Origin: Williamsia sp. CHRR-6
Lineage (GTDB): Bacteria > Actinomycetota > Actinomycetes > Mycobacteriales > Mycobacteriaceae
Direction: 5' to 3'
DNA: 64,000 nucleotides
Assembly (NCBI RefSeq): GCF_018474015.1
Contig: NZ_JAHCSG010000006.1
Location: 143,232-207,231, forward strand
Within the stretch, counting starts at the first letter, position 1. Every line of letters starts with the position of its first letter. The position numbers and the translations under genes were made by a program. Shown here piece after piece: positions 39,127-50,000 of the stretch. The notes below the pieces were generated by a model. It searched no databases. It was given only the letters and a program-made list of their open reading frames with translations, and was not told the DNA's origin.

Positions 39127-39966
39127 ATGGTTCTGAAGCTGTTGGGCGACAAGCCCCTCGGTTCGCGGGATGCCGAGGTGGTCGGTCACGCCCTCGATCT
39201 CGACCCGGTGGCCATGTGCATGGTCGCCGCGCGAGTCGAGGAGCAAGGGGTGAGCCCACGCTCGCTCGGCGGCGAACTGTGGAGCAACGGCGATCCGCTC
39301 ACGGCCCTCTGTTTCTCCGGTGCGAACCTCATCCCGCTGCTCGGCGACGCCGAGGACATCGCGGCGTTCGCCGCCCGGGCCCTGCGCTCTCCGCGGATGT
39401 GCTCGTCGGTGGTGGGTCGGGCCGAGCACGTGATGGAGTTCTGGCGCCATGCCAGCAGCCAGTGGGGTCCGGCGCGCGAGGTGCGGTCCGATCAGCCGTT
39501 GTTGGCGATGTCGGGCCCCCCGGCCATCGCACCCGACCCGGGTGTGCGGCGGGTGCGGATCACCGAGATCGACGCCTACCTGCCCGCCGCCATCGACATG
39601 TTCACCGGGGAGGTGGGGGTCGACCCGTGCCTCGGTGACGGCGGCCGATCGTACCGGCGTCGGATCGCCGCGTTGATCCGAGCCGGTCGGGCCTACGCCC
39701 GGTTCGACGACGGCGAGGTGGTGTACAAGGCCGAGGTGGGGTCGATGTCACGCCGGGTCGGTCAGATCCAGGGGGTCTGGGTGTCACCGAAGCGCCGCGG
39801 CAAGGGCCTCGGGGCCGCGGGAACGGCCGCGGTGGTCGCTGCGATCACCGCCGAGTCCCGCACCGCGAGCCTCTACGTCAACAGCTTCAACCACCCCGCC
39901 CGAGCGGCCTACCGTCGCGTCGGTTTCGACGAGGTGGGCACCTTCGCGACCATTCTCGTCGACTGA
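39127..39966 (+). CDS. GNAT family N-acetyltransferase (DUF4081-type)
   Basis: A 279-residue protein with a C-terminal GNAT fold. The acetyl-CoA loop is around WVSPKRRGKGLGAAGTAAVV, followed by ASLYVNSFNHPARAAYRRVGF. The N-terminal half (SGANLIPLLGD; VGRAEHVMEFW) is the extra domain found in mycobacterial homologues such as the gene next to ispG in M. tuberculosis. The acceptor substrate is unknown. ATG 39127 is chosen; an in-frame TTG at 39070 would extend it by 19 residues. Confidence 0.87.
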   Translation: MVLKLLGDKPLGSRDAEVVGHALDLDPVAMCMVAARVEEQGVSPRSLGGELWSNGDPLTALCFSGANLIPLLGDAEDIAAFAARALRSPRMCSSVVGRAEHVMEFWRHASSQWGPAREVRSDQPLLAMSGPPAIAPDPGVRRVRITEIDAYLPAAIDMFTGEVGVDPCLGDGGRSYRRRIAALIRAGRAYARFDDGEVVYKAEVGSMSRRVGQIQGVWVSPKRRGKGLGAAGTAAVVAAITAESRTASLYVNSFNHPARAAYRRVGFDEVGTFATILVD

Positions 39967-40040
39967 CCCCCTCGATCTAGGACCTCGAATCGGTTGGGGT
40001 ACCCGCTGCGTGGCGTCGTGATCCCGGGCGCGGTCCGGCC

Positions 40041-40046
40041 TAGCAT
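40041..40046 (+). promoter_or_regulatory. Candidate -10 box of the penicillin-binding protein gene
   Basis: TAGCAT lies eight bases before the ATG at 40055, so the transcript would be leaderless or nearly so. Confidence 0.4.
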
Positions 40047-40054
40047 CAGAGCCG

Positions 40055-41899
40055 ATGATCAGCCCCACACCGCGCAAGACCCCGATCGCCCACCGGGTGC
40101 AGATTCTGGTGGTCCTCCTCGCGGTGGGGTCGGTGCTGTGCTCGGCGGCATGCACCTCGACGAGCGACAACGGACCGCGAGCTGCCGCCCAGCGTTTTCT
40201 GACGGTGTTCGCCGCCCACGACACGGCCGCCGCCGCCAGGAGCACCGACTCGCCGCGACAGGCTACCGCTGACATCGAATCCGCCTGGGCCGGACTGCAA
40301 GCCACCGCCATGACCGCGAACGTGGGCAAGACCAGCGTCACTGGTGACACCGCCTCGGTGGGCGTGCGGTACCGCTGGACGTTGCCGCGCGGTCAGGTGT
40401 GGACCTACACCGGGGCGATCGCCATGGCGCGCAACGACTCCGGTTGGCAAGTGCGGTGGGACAACACCGACATCCATCCCGATCTCGGTGCCACCCAACG
40501 CATGCAACTGCAGACGATCACCGCGCCGGTGGGTTCGGTCGACGAGGCCGACGGTTCGTCGGTGCTGGTCGCGGGTTCGGTGTTCCGGATCGGCTTCAAC
40601 GCCGCCGCCGCCAACGCGGCGGGTTCCATCGGGGACGCTGCGGTGCGGTTGACCGCAGTCCTGGCTCGCTTCGACCCGACGCTCAACGCGCAGGCGATCG
40701 CCGAAGACGCGAGCGCGACCACCGGCACCTACGCCGTGGCCACCCTCGATCGCGCACGCTACGACCAGATCAGCGATCAGCTGGCAGCCGTTCCGGGCGT
40801 GTCGGCCTCCGAGCAGGCCGACCTGGTGCCCACCGACCCCACGTTCGCCCCGGCCCTGCTGACGCAGGTCAAAAAGCAGGTGGCCGCCGATCTCGACGGC
40901 AAGGCCGGGTGGCGGGTGCTCTCCCTCAACGCCAACGGGGCCACCGCCGACGTACTGGCCGAGGTGGCGCCGCAGCCCGCGCCGTCGGTGGACATCAGTC
41001 TCTCGCGCACGGTGCAGGTCGCAGCTCAGCGCGCGGTGGACAACCGTCGGGATCTGGCGACCATGATGGTGGTCATCCAGCCCTCCACCGGACGGTTGCT
41101 CGCCGTGGCGCAGAACTCGTTGGCCGACAAGGGCGGACCGTTGGCCACCATCGGGCAGTACCCGCCGGGCTCGACGTTCAAGATGGTTACCTCGGCGGCC
41201 GCCATCTCCACCGGACTCTCGCAGCCGGGTACCCTCGTCGGCTGCCCGGGGGAGGTGACCATCGGCGAGCGGACCATCCCCAACTACAACAACTTCGCGT
41301 TGGGCACCGTGTCGATGCAGATGGCTTTCGCCCGCTCGTGCAACACCACGTTCGCCAAGCTGGCCAGCCAGATGGGGCCGTCGGACCTGGCCAACGCGGC
41401 CGCAGGCATGGGCATCGGCACCGGCTTCGACGTCCCGGGAATCCCGATCCAGTCCGGCTCGGTGCCGATAGCCCCGGAGTTGATCGCACGAACCGAGGAC
41501 GGCTTCGGTCAGGGCAAGGTGCTGACGAGTCCGTTCGGTTTGGCGATGGTGGCGGCCACAATCGAGCACGGTTCGCGGCCTACCCCGCAGCTGATCATCG
41601 GGCGACCCACCACGGTGACCGGGCCGCATCCCACCCTCGACCCGACGGTGCTCAGTGCACTGCGCCCGATGATGCGTGCGGTGGTCCTCGACGGCACCGC
41701 CGATCGGATCAAGGATCAGGGCGAGGTGTTCGGCAAGACCGGGGAGGCCGAGGTCCCCGGCGGATCGCATGCCTGGTTTGCCGGCTACCGGGGCGATCTG
41801 GCCTTTGCGACACTCGTAGTCCTGGGTGCCAGCTCGGACAACGCGGTCGCTGTCACCCGGGACTTCTTCACCGGACTGCCGCCGGGTTACGCGGCCTGA
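40055..41899 (+). CDS. Class B penicillin-binding lipoprotein
   Basis: A 614-residue transpeptidase-type penicillin-binding protein. A basic N terminus and hydrophobic stretch ([21 protein letters not shown]) suggest a signal peptide with a possible lipidation Cys, although the lipobox is imperfect. An NTF2-like MecA N-terminal domain (about residues 40-150) and a dimerisation domain precede the catalytic domain with SxxK in GSTFKMV, SxN in ARSCNTTF and KTG in FGKTGEAE. It should cross-link peptidoglycan in the periplasm. Its place between the GNAT gene and map matches the mycobacterial order. Confidence 0.93.
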   Translation: MISPTPRKTPIAHRVQILVVLLAVGSVLCSAACTSTSDNGPRAAAQRFLTVFAAHDTAAAARSTDSPRQATADIESAWAGLQATAMTANVGKTSVTGDTASVGVRYRWTLPRGQVWTYTGAIAMARNDSGWQVRWDNTDIHPDLGATQRMQLQTITAPVGSVDEADGSSVLVAGSVFRIGFNAAAANAAGSIGDAAVRLTAVLARFDPTLNAQAIAEDASATTGTYAVATLDRARYDQISDQLAAVPGVSASEQADLVPTDPTFAPALLTQVKKQVAADLDGKAGWRVLSLNANGATADVLAEVAPQPAPSVDISLSRTVQVAAQRAVDNRRDLATMMVVIQPSTGRLLAVAQNSLADKGGPLATIGQYPPGSTFKMVTSAAAISTGLSQPGTLVGCPGEVTIGERTIPNYNNFALGTVSMQMAFARSCNTTFAKLASQMGPSDLANAAAGMGIGTGFDVPGIPIQSGSVPIAPELIARTEDGFGQGKVLTSPFGLAMVAATIEHGSRPTPQLIIGRPTTVTGPHPTLDPTVLSALRPMMRAVVLDGTADRIKDQGEVFGKTGEAEVPGGSHAWFAGYRGDLAFATLVVLGASSDNAVAVTRDFFTGLPPGYAA

Positions 41900-41930
41900 T
41901 CAGCGCGCTTCCGCCGGGGTGCCACGCCGA

Positions 41931-41936
41931 TAGGAT
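41931..41936 (+). promoter_or_regulatory. Candidate -10 box of map
   Basis: TAGGAT ends seven bases before the map ATG, consistent with a leaderless map-cobQ transcript. Confidence 0.45.
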
Positions 41937-41943
41937 GGTCGAC

Positions 41944-42807
41944 ATGTCCGTACGAACTGTCCTGGAACCCGGCGTCATCTCGCCCACGCTGCCGGTGCCG
42001 AACTCCATCGCGCGCCCCGAGTACGCGTGGCGACCCGACGCCGACGAAGGTCACGAGCCGTGGGTGCAGACCGCCGAGACCATCGAGAAGATGCGAATCG
42101 CAGGGTCGATCGCCGCGGCCGCGCTGGCCGAAGCGGGCAAGGCGGTGGCGCCCGGGGTGAGCACCGATGCCCTCGACCGGATCGCCCACGAGTACATGGT
42201 CGACCACGGTGCCTACCCGTCGACGTTGGGCTACAAGGGTTTTCCCAAGTCCTGCTGCACCTCGCTGAACGAGGTGATCTGCCATGGCATCCCCGACTCG
42301 ACGATCATCGAAGACGGCGACATCGTCAACATCGACGTCACCGCCTACATCCACGGAGTGCACGGCGACACCAACGCCACCTTCCTCGCCGGAGATGTGG
42401 CCCCGGAGGTGGCCGACCTCGTCGAACGCACCCACGCTGCGACCATGCGCGCGATCAAGGCAGTGCGCGCCGGCCGTGAACTCAACGTGGTGGGCCGCGT
42501 GATCGAGGCGTACGCGAATCGGTTCGGCTACAACGTGGTTCGTGACTTCACCGGCCACGGTATCGGTGAGACCTTTCACAACGGGCTGGTCGTGTTGCAC
42601 TACGACGAGCCCAACGTGGACACCGTGTTGGAGCCGGGCATGGTGTTCACCATCGAGCCGATGATCAACCTCGGTTCGCTGGCCTACGACATCTGGGATG
42701 ACGGCTGGACCGTGGTCACCCGCGACAAGAAGTGGACTGCGCAGTTCGAGCACACCCTGGTGGTCACCGAAGACGGGGCCGAGATCCTCACTCTCCCTCC
42801 GCAGTAG
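41944..42807 (+). CDS. map: Methionine aminopeptidase (type I)
   Basis: A 287-residue MetAP that trims the initiator methionine. The metal ligands are in [34 protein letters not shown] and [12 protein letters not shown] 40-residue N-terminal extension with Pro residues (PTLPVPNS) identifies the MetAP1c subtype found in actinobacteria. It directly abuts cobQ, whose GTG follows the TAG with no spacer. Confidence 0.96.
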   Translation: MSVRTVLEPGVISPTLPVPNSIARPEYAWRPDADEGHEPWVQTAETIEKMRIAGSIAAAALAEAGKAVAPGVSTDALDRIAHEYMVDHGAYPSTLGYKGFPKSCCTSLNEVICHGIPDSTIIEDGDIVNIDVTAYIHGVHGDTNATFLAGDVAPEVADLVERTHAATMRAIKAVRAGRELNVVGRVIEAYANRFGYNVVRDFTGHGIGETFHNGLVVLHYDEPNVDTVLEPGMVFTIEPMINLGSLAYDIWDDGWTVVTRDKKWTAQFEHTLVVTEDGAEILTLPPQ

Positions 42808-44349
42808 GTGGCCGCCGCGCTGCTCGTGGGGGGCGCCACCTCCGATGCGGGCAAGAGCCTGGTGGTCGCGGGCATCTGCCGGTCGCTGGCCCGGCGTGGG
42901 GTGTCGGTGGCGCCCTTCAAGGCTCAGAACATGTCCAACAACTCGGTCGTGACCGCCGACGGCGGCGAGATCGGTCGTGCCCAGGGCATGCAGGCCTTGG
43001 CGTGCGGGCTGGCGCCGTCGACCCGGTTCAACCCGGTGTTGCTCAAACCCGGCGGCGACCGGCGATCGCAGGTGGTGGTGCGTGGGCGCGCCGACGGGTG
43101 GGTGGGTGCCCACGACTACCACGAGCGTCGCGCCGCCCTCGCCGAGGTGGTCGCGAGCGAGCTCGCCTCGCTGCGTTCGGATTTCGACGTGGTGATCTGT
43201 GAGGGCGCCGGGTCGATCGCCGAGATCAACTTGCGCGCGAGTGATCTGGCGAACATGGGGTTGGCCCAGGCCGGTGGGTTACCGGTCATCGTGGTCGCCG
43301 ACATCGACCGCGGGGGAGTGTTGGCCCACCTGCTGGGGACCGTCGCCGCGCTGTCGCCGTCAGATCAGGCGCACGTGGTCGGGTTCGTGGTCAACAAGTT
43401 CCGGGGCGCCCAGTCCATCCTCGACCCCGGTCTGGAGTCGTTGCGTGCGTTGACCGGACGCCCCACCCTGGGTGTGCTGCCGTACCTGAACGACCTGTGG
43501 ATCGACGCCGAGGACTCGTTGTCCACCCCGATCGGACGCCGGGTGGGTCCGTCGACGCCCGCGCTGGGGTCGGCTCGGATGCGTGTTGCGGCCCTGCGGC
43601 TTCCGCGTGTGTCGAACTCGACCGACCTCGAGGCGCTGGCGTGTGAGCCCGGCGTGGACGTCACGTGGGTCGACGACATCGCCTCAGTACACGCGGCCGA
43701 TCTGGTCGTGGTGCCCGGTACGCGAGCGACTGTGGCCGATCTGGGTTGGTTGCGTGAGCGGGGACTTGACCGGGCGCTCGGCGAGCGGGCCACAGCCGGG
43801 CGGCCGGTGATCGGAATCTGTGGCGGATACCAGATGTTGGGCACTCACATCGATGACGACGTCGAATCCGGGCGCGGTCAGGTGCCGGGATTGGGACTGC
43901 TCGATGTCACGGTGCGGTTCGACGCGGAGAAGACGGTACGCCCGGTGACCGGACGCTGCGCCGGGATCGCGGTGGCGGGATACGAGATCCACCACGGACG
44001 CGCCGAGGTCCACGGCGGTCGCCCCTGGCTCGACAGTGACGCCGATGGCCCCGAGGGATGTGTCGTGGGTCCGGTGCGGGGAACGCACTGGCACGGGTTG
44101 TTGGCCAATGACGCGATGCGGCGCGGTCTGCTGGCCGAGGTGGCCGATGCGGCCGGTCTCGACGGTTTCGTGGTCGCGACCGACACCGACTTCGAGGCGA
44201 CCCGGTTGGCCCAGGTCGACCGGATGGCCGATCTGGTCGACACCCACATCGGGACCGCCACCCTCGACGCGGTGCTCACCGCGGGGATCGAACATGATCT
44301 GCCGACGGTGACCCTCGGGCTGGGCCCCGGTGCGAAGCCGCGCACGTAG
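42808..44349 (+). CDS. cobQ: Cobyric acid synthase CobQ
   Basis: A 513-residue glutamine-dependent amidase that converts adenosylcobyrinate a,c-diamide to cobyric acid in B12 synthesis. The N-terminal ATP-binding domain starts [20 protein letters not shown] with [13 protein letters not shown] and [14 protein letters not shown]. The C-terminal class I glutaminase-like domain has the Cys in [11 protein letters not shown] and the His in [10 protein letters not shown]. It starts immediately after map. The other B12 genes of this window are about 6 kb downstream. Confidence 0.95.
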   Translation: MAAALLVGGATSDAGKSLVVAGICRSLARRGVSVAPFKAQNMSNNSVVTADGGEIGRAQGMQALACGLAPSTRFNPVLLKPGGDRRSQVVVRGRADGWVGAHDYHERRAALAEVVASELASLRSDFDVVICEGAGSIAEINLRASDLANMGLAQAGGLPVIVVADIDRGGVLAHLLGTVAALSPSDQAHVVGFVVNKFRGAQSILDPGLESLRALTGRPTLGVLPYLNDLWIDAEDSLSTPIGRRVGPSTPALGSARMRVAALRLPRVSNSTDLEALACEPGVDVTWVDDIASVHAADLVVVPGTRATVADLGWLRERGLDRALGERATAGRPVIGICGGYQMLGTHIDDDVESGRGQVPGLGLLDVTVRFDAEKTVRPVTGRCAGIAVAGYEIHHGRAEVHGGRPWLDSDADGPEGCVVGPVRGTHWHGLLANDAMRRGLLAEVADAAGLDGFVVATDTDFEATRLAQVDRMADLVDTHIGTATLDAVLTAGIEHDLPTVTLGLGPGAKPRT

Positions 44350-44352
44350 GCT
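44347..44352 (+). promoter_or_regulatory. Candidate -10 box of the hydrolase gene at 44361
   Basis: TAGGCT overlaps the cobQ stop and lies eight bases before ATG 44361 (five before GTG 44358). Confidence 0.4.
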
Positions 44353-44360
44353 TTGTGGTG

Positions 44361-45182
44361 ATGACTGTCGACACCTCGACCGTGGCCGTCGGTGACCTGG
44401 AGTTCACCGTCCGCACCGGTGGCTCCGAGTCCGCGCCCGCCGTCCTGCTGCTGCATGGCTTCCCCAGCAGCGGAACATGTTTCGACGCCGTGGTGGGGCG
44501 CCTGCACCAGTCCGGACTGCGGACGGTGGTACCCGACCAGCGTGGGTACTCGGTGGGTGCCCGCCCGTCCGCCGTCGAGGACTATCGGATCGATCGGCTG
44601 GTCGCCGATGCGATCGGCATCCTCGACGCGCTCTCGATCGGCTACGCACTCGTGGTCGGACACGACTGGGGTGCGCAGGTGGCATGGCATCTCGCCGGTA
44701 AACATCCGGACCGCGTCAGCGGGCTGGTCGCGGTCAGCGTCGGCCATCCCTCGGCGGTCGCGGCGTCGCTGGCCACCTCGGATCAACGGCAACGATCGTC
44801 CTACATCCCCACCCTGATCGACCCCGCGGCCGAGGACCGGTTGTTGGCCGACGACGCGGCCGCCCTGCGGGCGATCGTCCCGGACGATTCGGTGGCTCCG
44901 CTGCTGGAGCGTGACGGTCTGACCGGTGCTCTCAACTGGTATCGCGCGAACTTCACCGGCGACATCGCCGCCACCCTGGCATGTCCCCCCATCGAGGTCC
45001 CGACCACCATGATCTGGAGCGACGCCGACACCGCGCTGGGCGGCGAACAGGCCACCGGCAGTGGACGTTTCGTCTACTCCGACTATCGCTACTGCGAGCT
45101 CAGTGGGGTGGATCACTGGGTGCCGCAGAACGCGGCGGCCGCACTGGCCAGCGAGATCGCGCTGCGGTCGGCCACCTACTGA
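44361..45182 (+). CDS. Alpha/beta hydrolase (epoxide-hydrolase-like)
   Basis: A 273-residue alpha/beta hydrolase. The oxyanion motif is LLLHGFPSSG, the nucleophile elbow is VVGHDWGAQVAWH with Asp, and the catalytic His is in LSGVDHWVPQ. An Asp nucleophile points to epoxide hydrolase or dehalogenase-type chemistry rather than an esterase. The substrate is unknown. Start options are GTG 44355, GTG 44358 and ATG 44361; the last is chosen from the -10 spacing. It is convergent with mtr. Confidence 0.87.
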   Translation: MTVDTSTVAVGDLEFTVRTGGSESAPAVLLLHGFPSSGTCFDAVVGRLHQSGLRTVVPDQRGYSVGARPSAVEDYRIDRLVADAIGILDALSIGYALVVGHDWGAQVAWHLAGKHPDRVSGLVAVSVGHPSAVAASLATSDQRQRSSYIPTLIDPAAEDRLLADDAAALRAIVPDDSVAPLLERDGLTGALNWYRANFTGDIAATLACPPIEVPTTMIWSDADTALGGEQATGSGRFVYSDYRYCELSGVDHWVPQNAAAALASEIALRSATY

Positions 45183-45197
45183 TCTGCCGTCGCCGGC

Positions 45198-46586
45198 TCA
45201 GATCTCCAGACCCAGTAGGGCGTTCTCGAGCACCTCGGGCATGCCGGGGTGGATCCAGTACTGGCCCGTGGCCATCGAGGTGGCGTCGAGCCCGAACGAC
45301 ATCGCCTGGATGACCGGCTGGATGACCGTCGGGGCCTGCGGACCCAGGATGTGGGCACCCAGCAGTCGACCCGTGCCGCGTTCGGCGACCAGTTTGCACA
45401 ACCCGGTGGTGTCCTCCATCGCCCACCCGTAGGCGACGTCACCGTAGGACTGCACCTTGACCGTGACGTCGAGTCCCTGGGATCGCGCCTGGGCTTCGGT
45501 GAGTCCTACCGCGGCGATCTGGGGATGGGTGAACACCGCCGCCGGGACGAACCGGTGATCGAACGACTCGAGATCACCGGAATCCCAGCCGCGCAGCAGG
45601 TTTGCCTGGATCACGCGCGCTTCGTGGTTGGCCACGTGTTTGAGCTGGTAGGGCGAGCTGACATCGCCCAGGGTCCACACCCCGCGTGCCGCGGTGCGGC
45701 CGTGGGCGTCGCAGACCACGCGTCCGGCGTCGTCGAGTTGCACGCCGATGGTGTGCAGATCGAGCAGATCGCCGTTGGGGATGCGCCCGGTGGCCACCAG
45801 CAGCGCATCGCCGAGCACCGTGGATCCGTCGGAGAGCTCCAGGGTGATCTCGCCGGAATCGTCCTGCCGTGCGGCGGTGATGGTGACCTCGGTGCGGACA
45901 TCCCAGTGCTTGCGGGCCACCTCGGTGAACCGCTGGGAGATGTCGTCGTCGAGATGGCGCAGCAGGGTGGCGCCGCGAGCGATGACGGTGACCTGCGTGC
46001 CCAGCGAGCCGAAGACGTGAGCGAACTCCGAGGCGATGTAGCCGCCGCCCACGACGAGCAGTCGACGCGGCAGGTCCGGCAGTCGCATCACGTCCTCGTT
46101 GGTGTGGAAGGTGACATCGCTGGTGGCGATCACCTCGGGGATCACCGGCCGTGAACCGGCGGCGAGCACCACGGTCGTGGCCCGCACCTGTTCGCCGTCG
46201 TCGGTGCTCAGCAGATGGCGGCCATCGGTGCCGTTGCCGGTGAACCGCACATGGGAATTGACCACGGTGATGTTGTCGCAGCGTGACTCCCGGTAGTCAC
46301 GGCCACCGGCCGAGATGGGGTCGATGCGACCGAACACCCGGGCCACGATCTCGGGCCAGTGCACTGTGTCCAGGGTGGAATCGATTCCGTACCGCGATGA
46401 TTCGGAGATGGTGGTGGCCACCTCGCCGGCGTAGACGAACATCTTGGTGGGGATGCAGCCCACGTTGAGGCAGGTGCCGCCGTAGATACCCTTCTCGAAG
46501 ATCGCGATCGAGAGGTCGTCGAATCGGTCGTCGGGGATCGAGTTGCCGCTGCCGGATCCGATGATGGCCAGGTCGACGTCGATCAT
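45198..46586 (-). CDS. mtr: Mycothione reductase
   Basis: A 462-residue flavoprotein disulphide reductase. The redox pair is Cys39 and Cys44 in [15 protein letters not shown] second dinucleotide motif ([18 protein letters not shown]) binds NADPH, and the C-terminal His446-Glu451 pair (IHPGMPE) completes the active site. Mycothione reductase keeps mycothiol, the actinobacterial glutathione substitute, reduced; this gene's place next to mqo supports that over mercuric or glutathione reductase. Its ATG overlaps the stop of the upstream hydrolase gene (ATGA). Confidence 0.92.
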   Translation of the reverse strand: MIDVDLAIIGSGSGNSIPDDRFDDLSIAIFEKGIYGGTCLNVGCIPTKMFVYAGEVATTISESSRYGIDSTLDTVHWPEIVARVFGRIDPISAGGRDYRESRCDNITVVNSHVRFTGNGTDGRHLLSTDDGEQVRATTVVLAAGSRPVIPEVIATSDVTFHTNEDVMRLPDLPRRLLVVGGGYIASEFAHVFGSLGTQVTVIARGATLLRHLDDDISQRFTEVARKHWDVRTEVTITAARQDDSGEITLELSDGSTVLGDALLVATGRIPNGDLLDLHTIGVQLDDAGRVVCDAHGRTAARGVWTLGDVSSPYQLKHVANHEARVIQANLLRGWDSGDLESFDHRFVPAAVFTHPQIAAVGLTEAQARSQGLDVTVKVQSYGDVAYGWAMEDTTGLCKLVAERGTGRLLGAHILGPQAPTVIQPVIQAMSFGLDATSMATGQYWIHPGMPEVLENALLGLEI

Positions 46587-47725
46587 GAGGTGGCCTCCTG
46601 ACCGTTGGCAGCGATCACCGGGGATCCTGGCGTCGCCGGTGATGGGTGTGTCGAGGACGGTGGCGCGGGTCGTGTGGTCAGCGTGTCGGCGTGATCGCGC
46701 AGCCAGGTCTGCAACGCCTCGTAGGCAGCCGCCCGCACGTCGGGCAGCGAGAGGAACACGTCGTGACGCGCCCCCGTCACGGCCACCGTGCTGACTCGCG
46801 AACCCAGCGCACCAGACCATCGGGCGATTTGCTCGGTGTCCAAGACGGTGTCGACCACGTCGATCTCGGGTCGGTAGGGCCCGCCGAGGATCGAGCGGTC
46901 CGATCGCAGCACCATCGTCGGTACGCCGGTGTCGATCCCCTGGTGCAGGGTGGCGTGGCCGCGTCGTACGGCGCTGAGGAAACCGAAGCGGACATCGAAA
47001 CCGCCCAGTGGCTTGAGCCTCAGGTCGTAGTCCCACTCGCCGTGAGCGCTGACGTGCAGGCTCTCGCCGTACCCGCCGGGCACCTTCGTGGGCAGGGTGG
47101 CAGTCGCCAACCCGGGGATGCGGGCCAGCGCGTGGATGCCGAAGGTGGTGATTCTGGCGCGTAAGACCGGCGGGCCCTGAAGGTCCAACCATGGACTGTT
47201 GAGGACCAGCCCGCTCACCCGGCCGTGCCGAGCGGGATCCGTGCGTCGGATGCGGTCGAGCCACAGCGAGGTGATCAGGCCGCCGGTGGAGTGTCCGATC
47301 ACCACGACGGCCGCCCCCGGGGTCGTGGCGTCGATGACGTCGAGGGCGATCGCGAGTTCGTCGTCGTACTGGGTGAGGTCGGTGGTGAAGTGCGGGCTGT
47401 GTCCCGGGCGCAACGACCGGCCGCACTTGCGCAGGTCCAGAGCGTGGAATCGATACCCCGACGCAGCGAAGGCCTCGGCGAGCTCACGCTGGAAGAAGTA
47501 GTCGGTGAAGCCGTGGACGTAGAGGGCCGCCGGTGCGGTGTCGTCGAGGGCGGCACCCCGGTGGCGGACCAGTGTCGCTTCGATCGCTGCCTCGCCGTCG
47601 GGATCGGCGCCCAGGGGAATCGTCGCGGCCTCGAAGTCGTTACCTAAGACATCCTCTCGCCACCGGGGCTCGAAAGCTCGGACGTCGATGGTCTCGGCAC
47701 TGGAGTTCTGGTGTTCGGTCGGCAC
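46583..47725 (-). CDS. Alpha/beta hydrolase (serine lysophospholipase-like)
   Basis: A 380-residue alpha/beta hydrolase. The nucleophile elbow is [13 protein letters not shown] with Ser, after a Tyr-Val-His-Gly motif ([13 protein letters not shown]). A late His occurs in [14 protein letters not shown]. It resembles monoacylglycerol lipase or lysophospholipase proteins; the substrate is not known. The GTG at 47725 is chosen because a TACAGT -10 lies exactly six bases upstream on this strand. It is co-transcribed and overlapping with mtr. Confidence 0.86.
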   Translation of the reverse strand: MPTEHQNSSAETIDVRAFEPRWREDVLGNDFEAATIPLGADPDGEAAIEATLVRHRGAALDDTAPAALYVHGFTDYFFQRELAEAFAASGYRFHALDLRKCGRSLRPGHSPHFTTDLTQYDDELAIALDVIDATTPGAAVVVIGHSTGGLITSLWLDRIRRTDPARHGRVSGLVLNSPWLDLQGPPVLRARITTFGIHALARIPGLATATLPTKVPGGYGESLHVSAHGEWDYDLRLKPLGGFDVRFGFLSAVRRGHATLHQGIDTGVPTMVLRSDRSILGGPYRPEIDVVDTVLDTEQIARWSGALGSRVSTVAVTGARHDVFLSLPDVRAAAYEALQTWLRDHADTLTTRPAPPSSTHPSPATPGSPVIAANGQEATS

Positions 47726-47731
47726 GACACG

Positions 47732-47737
47732 ACTGTA
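47732..47737 (-). promoter_or_regulatory. Candidate -10 box of the hydrolase-mtr operon
   Basis: On the reverse strand TACAGT is followed by six bases and the GTG start, predicting a leaderless transcript. The remaining 47738-47983 gap, shared with the divergent mqo, shows no gene. Confidence 0.45.
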
Positions 47738-47983
47738 GTGGGGTCCTGGGCGTGGCGGACTGCTGCGATCGCGGCGGCGCGTCACGGGTGAGTGAGGGGC
47801 GAAGCACCGACACGGTGGTGTGCTTTAGGCCACGTGTGCGGTGTGGTTTCCCACAGGAGCTCTACAACCGTCGGGCGTGTGGGGGACACTGAGACCAGAC
47901 CTGGCCCCGGTCGCACTGATCGGGTTTCGCCCAGCGCGGCACCGAGCAGCGCCGGCGGACACGACAAAGGAGTTGAGCCGCAC

Positions 47984-49516
47984 ATGTCTGAGAACGCAAC
48001 CGAGAAGACCGACGTCGTCCTGATCGGCGCAGGCATCATGAGTGCCACCCTGGGGACCCTGATTCGTCGGCTGCAACCCGACTGGTCGATCAGCGTGTAC
48101 GAGCGGCTCGACGCCGCCGCAGCCGAGAGCAGCGACCCGTGGAACAACGCCGGCACCGGCCACTCGGCGCTGTGCGAGCTGAACTACACCCCCGAGGCCG
48201 CCGACGGCAGCATCGACATCACCAAGGCCATCTCGATCAACGAGCAGTTCCAGGTGTCGCGACAGTTCTGGGCCAACGCGATCGAGACCGGTCTGCTCGA
48301 CACCCCCGCAGAGTTCATCAACCCGATCCCACACGTGAGCTTCGCCCACGGGCCCGAAGGCGTGAACTATCTGACCAAGCGCCACGCCGCGCTGGCTGAC
48401 CATCCGCTGTTTCGGGGCATGGAGCTCATCACCGACGAGACCGAGTTCGCCTCTCGTCTGCCGCTGATGTCGCAGGGGCGCGACTTCTCCGACCCCGTTG
48501 CGCTCAACTGGTTCGAGGGCGGCACCGACGTCGACTTCGGGGCCCTCACCCAGAAGTTGCTCAACATCGTGGCCGGCAGCGGCTCGGTCAACTTCGGTCA
48601 CTCGGTGAGCAACCTTTCGCAGCAGTCCGACGGCAGCTGGAAGGTCAAGATCGTCAACGAGCGCACCAAACGCAAGTTCACCGTGCACGCGGGCTTCGTA
48701 TTCGTCGGTGCCGGCGGCGGCGCGTTGCGGCTACTGCAGAAATCAGGCATCAAAGAGGCGCGGCAGTTCGGCGGGTTCCCCGTCAGCGGTGCGTTCTTCC
48801 GGTGCACCAACCCCGACCTCATCTCTGAGCACCAAGCCAAGGTCTACGGCCGTGCTGCCGTCGGCGCCCCGCCGATGTCGGTGCCGCACCTCGACACCCG
48901 GGTCATCAACCACAAGCCGGGACTGCTGTTCGGGCCCTACGCCGGGTGGTCGCCGAAGTTCCTCAAGGAAGGCGGCAACTTCGACCTGCTCAAGTCGGTG
49001 ACGCCGTTCAACGCGCTGCCGATGGTCAGCGTGGCGCCCAAAGAGATTGGCCTGCTCAAGTACCTCATCAGCGAGCTGGCCTCCACCACCGCCGATCGTG
49101 TCGACACCCTGCGTGAGTTCGTCCCGCGTGCAGTCGGCTCGGATTGGGAGCTGATCACCGCCGGGCAGCGGGTGCAGGTGATCCGGAAGTCCGGTCCCCT
49201 CAACGGTTCGCTGGAGTTCGGCACCGCCGTGGTCAACTCGGCCGACGGCACCATCGCCGGGCTGCTCGGCGCGTCTCCGGGCGCCTCGACCGCGGTTCCG
49301 GCCATGCTCGACGTCTTGGAGAAGTGCTTCCCCAAGCATTTCGCCGGCTGGAAGCCCACCCTGACCGAGATGATCCCGTCGTTCGGCCAGAAGCTCTCCG
49401 ACAACGAGTCGTTGTTCCAAGAGGTGTGGGACTGGACGTCGACCGTGCTGCGCCTCGACGGATCGACGCAGACTCCCGCCGACGGCGACCGCGTGGCGGT
49501 CACCACCGCAGTGTGA
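47984..49516 (+). CDS. mqo: Malate:quinone oxidoreductase
   Basis: A 510-residue FAD-dependent, membrane-associated enzyme that oxidises malate and reduces quinone, an alternative to NAD malate dehydrogenase in the TCA cycle. The FAD motif is [20 protein letters not shown], followed by the family hallmarks [19 protein letters not shown] and [14 protein letters not shown], then [15 protein letters not shown]. The ATG at 47984 has an AAAGGAG site about eleven bases upstream; the upstream open frame is not conserved-looking. Confidence 0.96.
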   Translation: MSENATEKTDVVLIGAGIMSATLGTLIRRLQPDWSISVYERLDAAAAESSDPWNNAGTGHSALCELNYTPEAADGSIDITKAISINEQFQVSRQFWANAIETGLLDTPAEFINPIPHVSFAHGPEGVNYLTKRHAALADHPLFRGMELITDETEFASRLPLMSQGRDFSDPVALNWFEGGTDVDFGALTQKLLNIVAGSGSVNFGHSVSNLSQQSDGSWKVKIVNERTKRKFTVHAGFVFVGAGGGALRLLQKSGIKEARQFGGFPVSGAFFRCTNPDLISEHQAKVYGRAAVGAPPMSVPHLDTRVINHKPGLLFGPYAGWSPKFLKEGGNFDLLKSVTPFNALPMVSVAPKEIGLLKYLISELASTTADRVDTLREFVPRAVGSDWELITAGQRVQVIRKSGPLNGSLEFGTAVVNSADGTIAGLLGASPGASTAVPAMLDVLEKCFPKHFAGWKPTLTEMIPSFGQKLSDNESLFQEVWDWTSTVLRLDGSTQTPADGDRVAVTTAV

Positions 49517-49529
49517 TACTCATCAACCC

Positions 49530-50000
49530 ATGACCGCCACCGCGACCCTGCACCGCAGCTGGGCCCTCGACCTCGATGTCACGACGCTCTACCGGATCCT
49601 GCGGTTGCGGGTCGACGTGTTCGTCGTCGAACAGGCGTGTGCCTACGCCGAACTCGACGGGCGGGACCTCGAGTCCGACACCCGTCATCTCTGGCTGGAG
49701 GAAAACGGCGAAGTGGTGTGCACGTTGCGCCTGCTCGAGGAACACGACGATGGCAAGTCGTTCCGCATCGGCCGTCTGTGCACCGAGCGCGCTCACCGCG
49801 GCCAAGGCCACACCACGCGGCTGCTGCGAACCGCGTTGGCCGAGGTCGGGTCGCATCCGTGTCGCATCCACGCGCAGACCTACCTGGTGGACATGTACGC
49901 CAAGCACGGGTTCAAGCCCGAAGGTCCGGAGTACCTGCTCGACGGGATCCCGCACGTGCCGATGCGTCGTGGCGGTGGGGAGCCCTGGCAGCCCGCGTGA
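49530..50000 (+). CDS. ElaA-type GNAT acetyltransferase
   Basis: A 156-residue GNAT-fold protein of the ElaA group. Characteristic segments are [40 protein letters not shown] with the acetyl-CoA loop RGQGHT, and [16 protein letters not shown]. The acceptor is unknown. It follows mqo by 13 bases and its stop overlaps the GTG of the chelatase gene, so it belongs to that transcript by position although a role in cobalamin synthesis is not implied. Confidence 0.88.
   Translation: MTATATLHRSWALDLDVTTLYRILRLRVDVFVVEQACAYAELDGRDLESDTRHLWLEENGEVVCTLRLLEEHDDGKSFRIGRLCTERAHRGQGHTTRLLRTALAEVGSHPCRIHAQTYLVDMYAKHGFKPEGPEYLLDGIPHVPMRRGGGEPWQPA

Noticed and set aside
40399..41943. Open frame continuous with map extending upstream through the penicillin-binding protein gene
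   Set aside because: The upstream part is an alternate-frame shadow of the PBP; map starts at 41944 after a good -10 box with the normal MetAP1c N terminus.
46587..47426. Upstream extension of the mtr frame
   Set aside because: It lies over the alpha/beta hydrolase in another frame; mtr begins at the ATG at 46586 with the canonical FAD motif.
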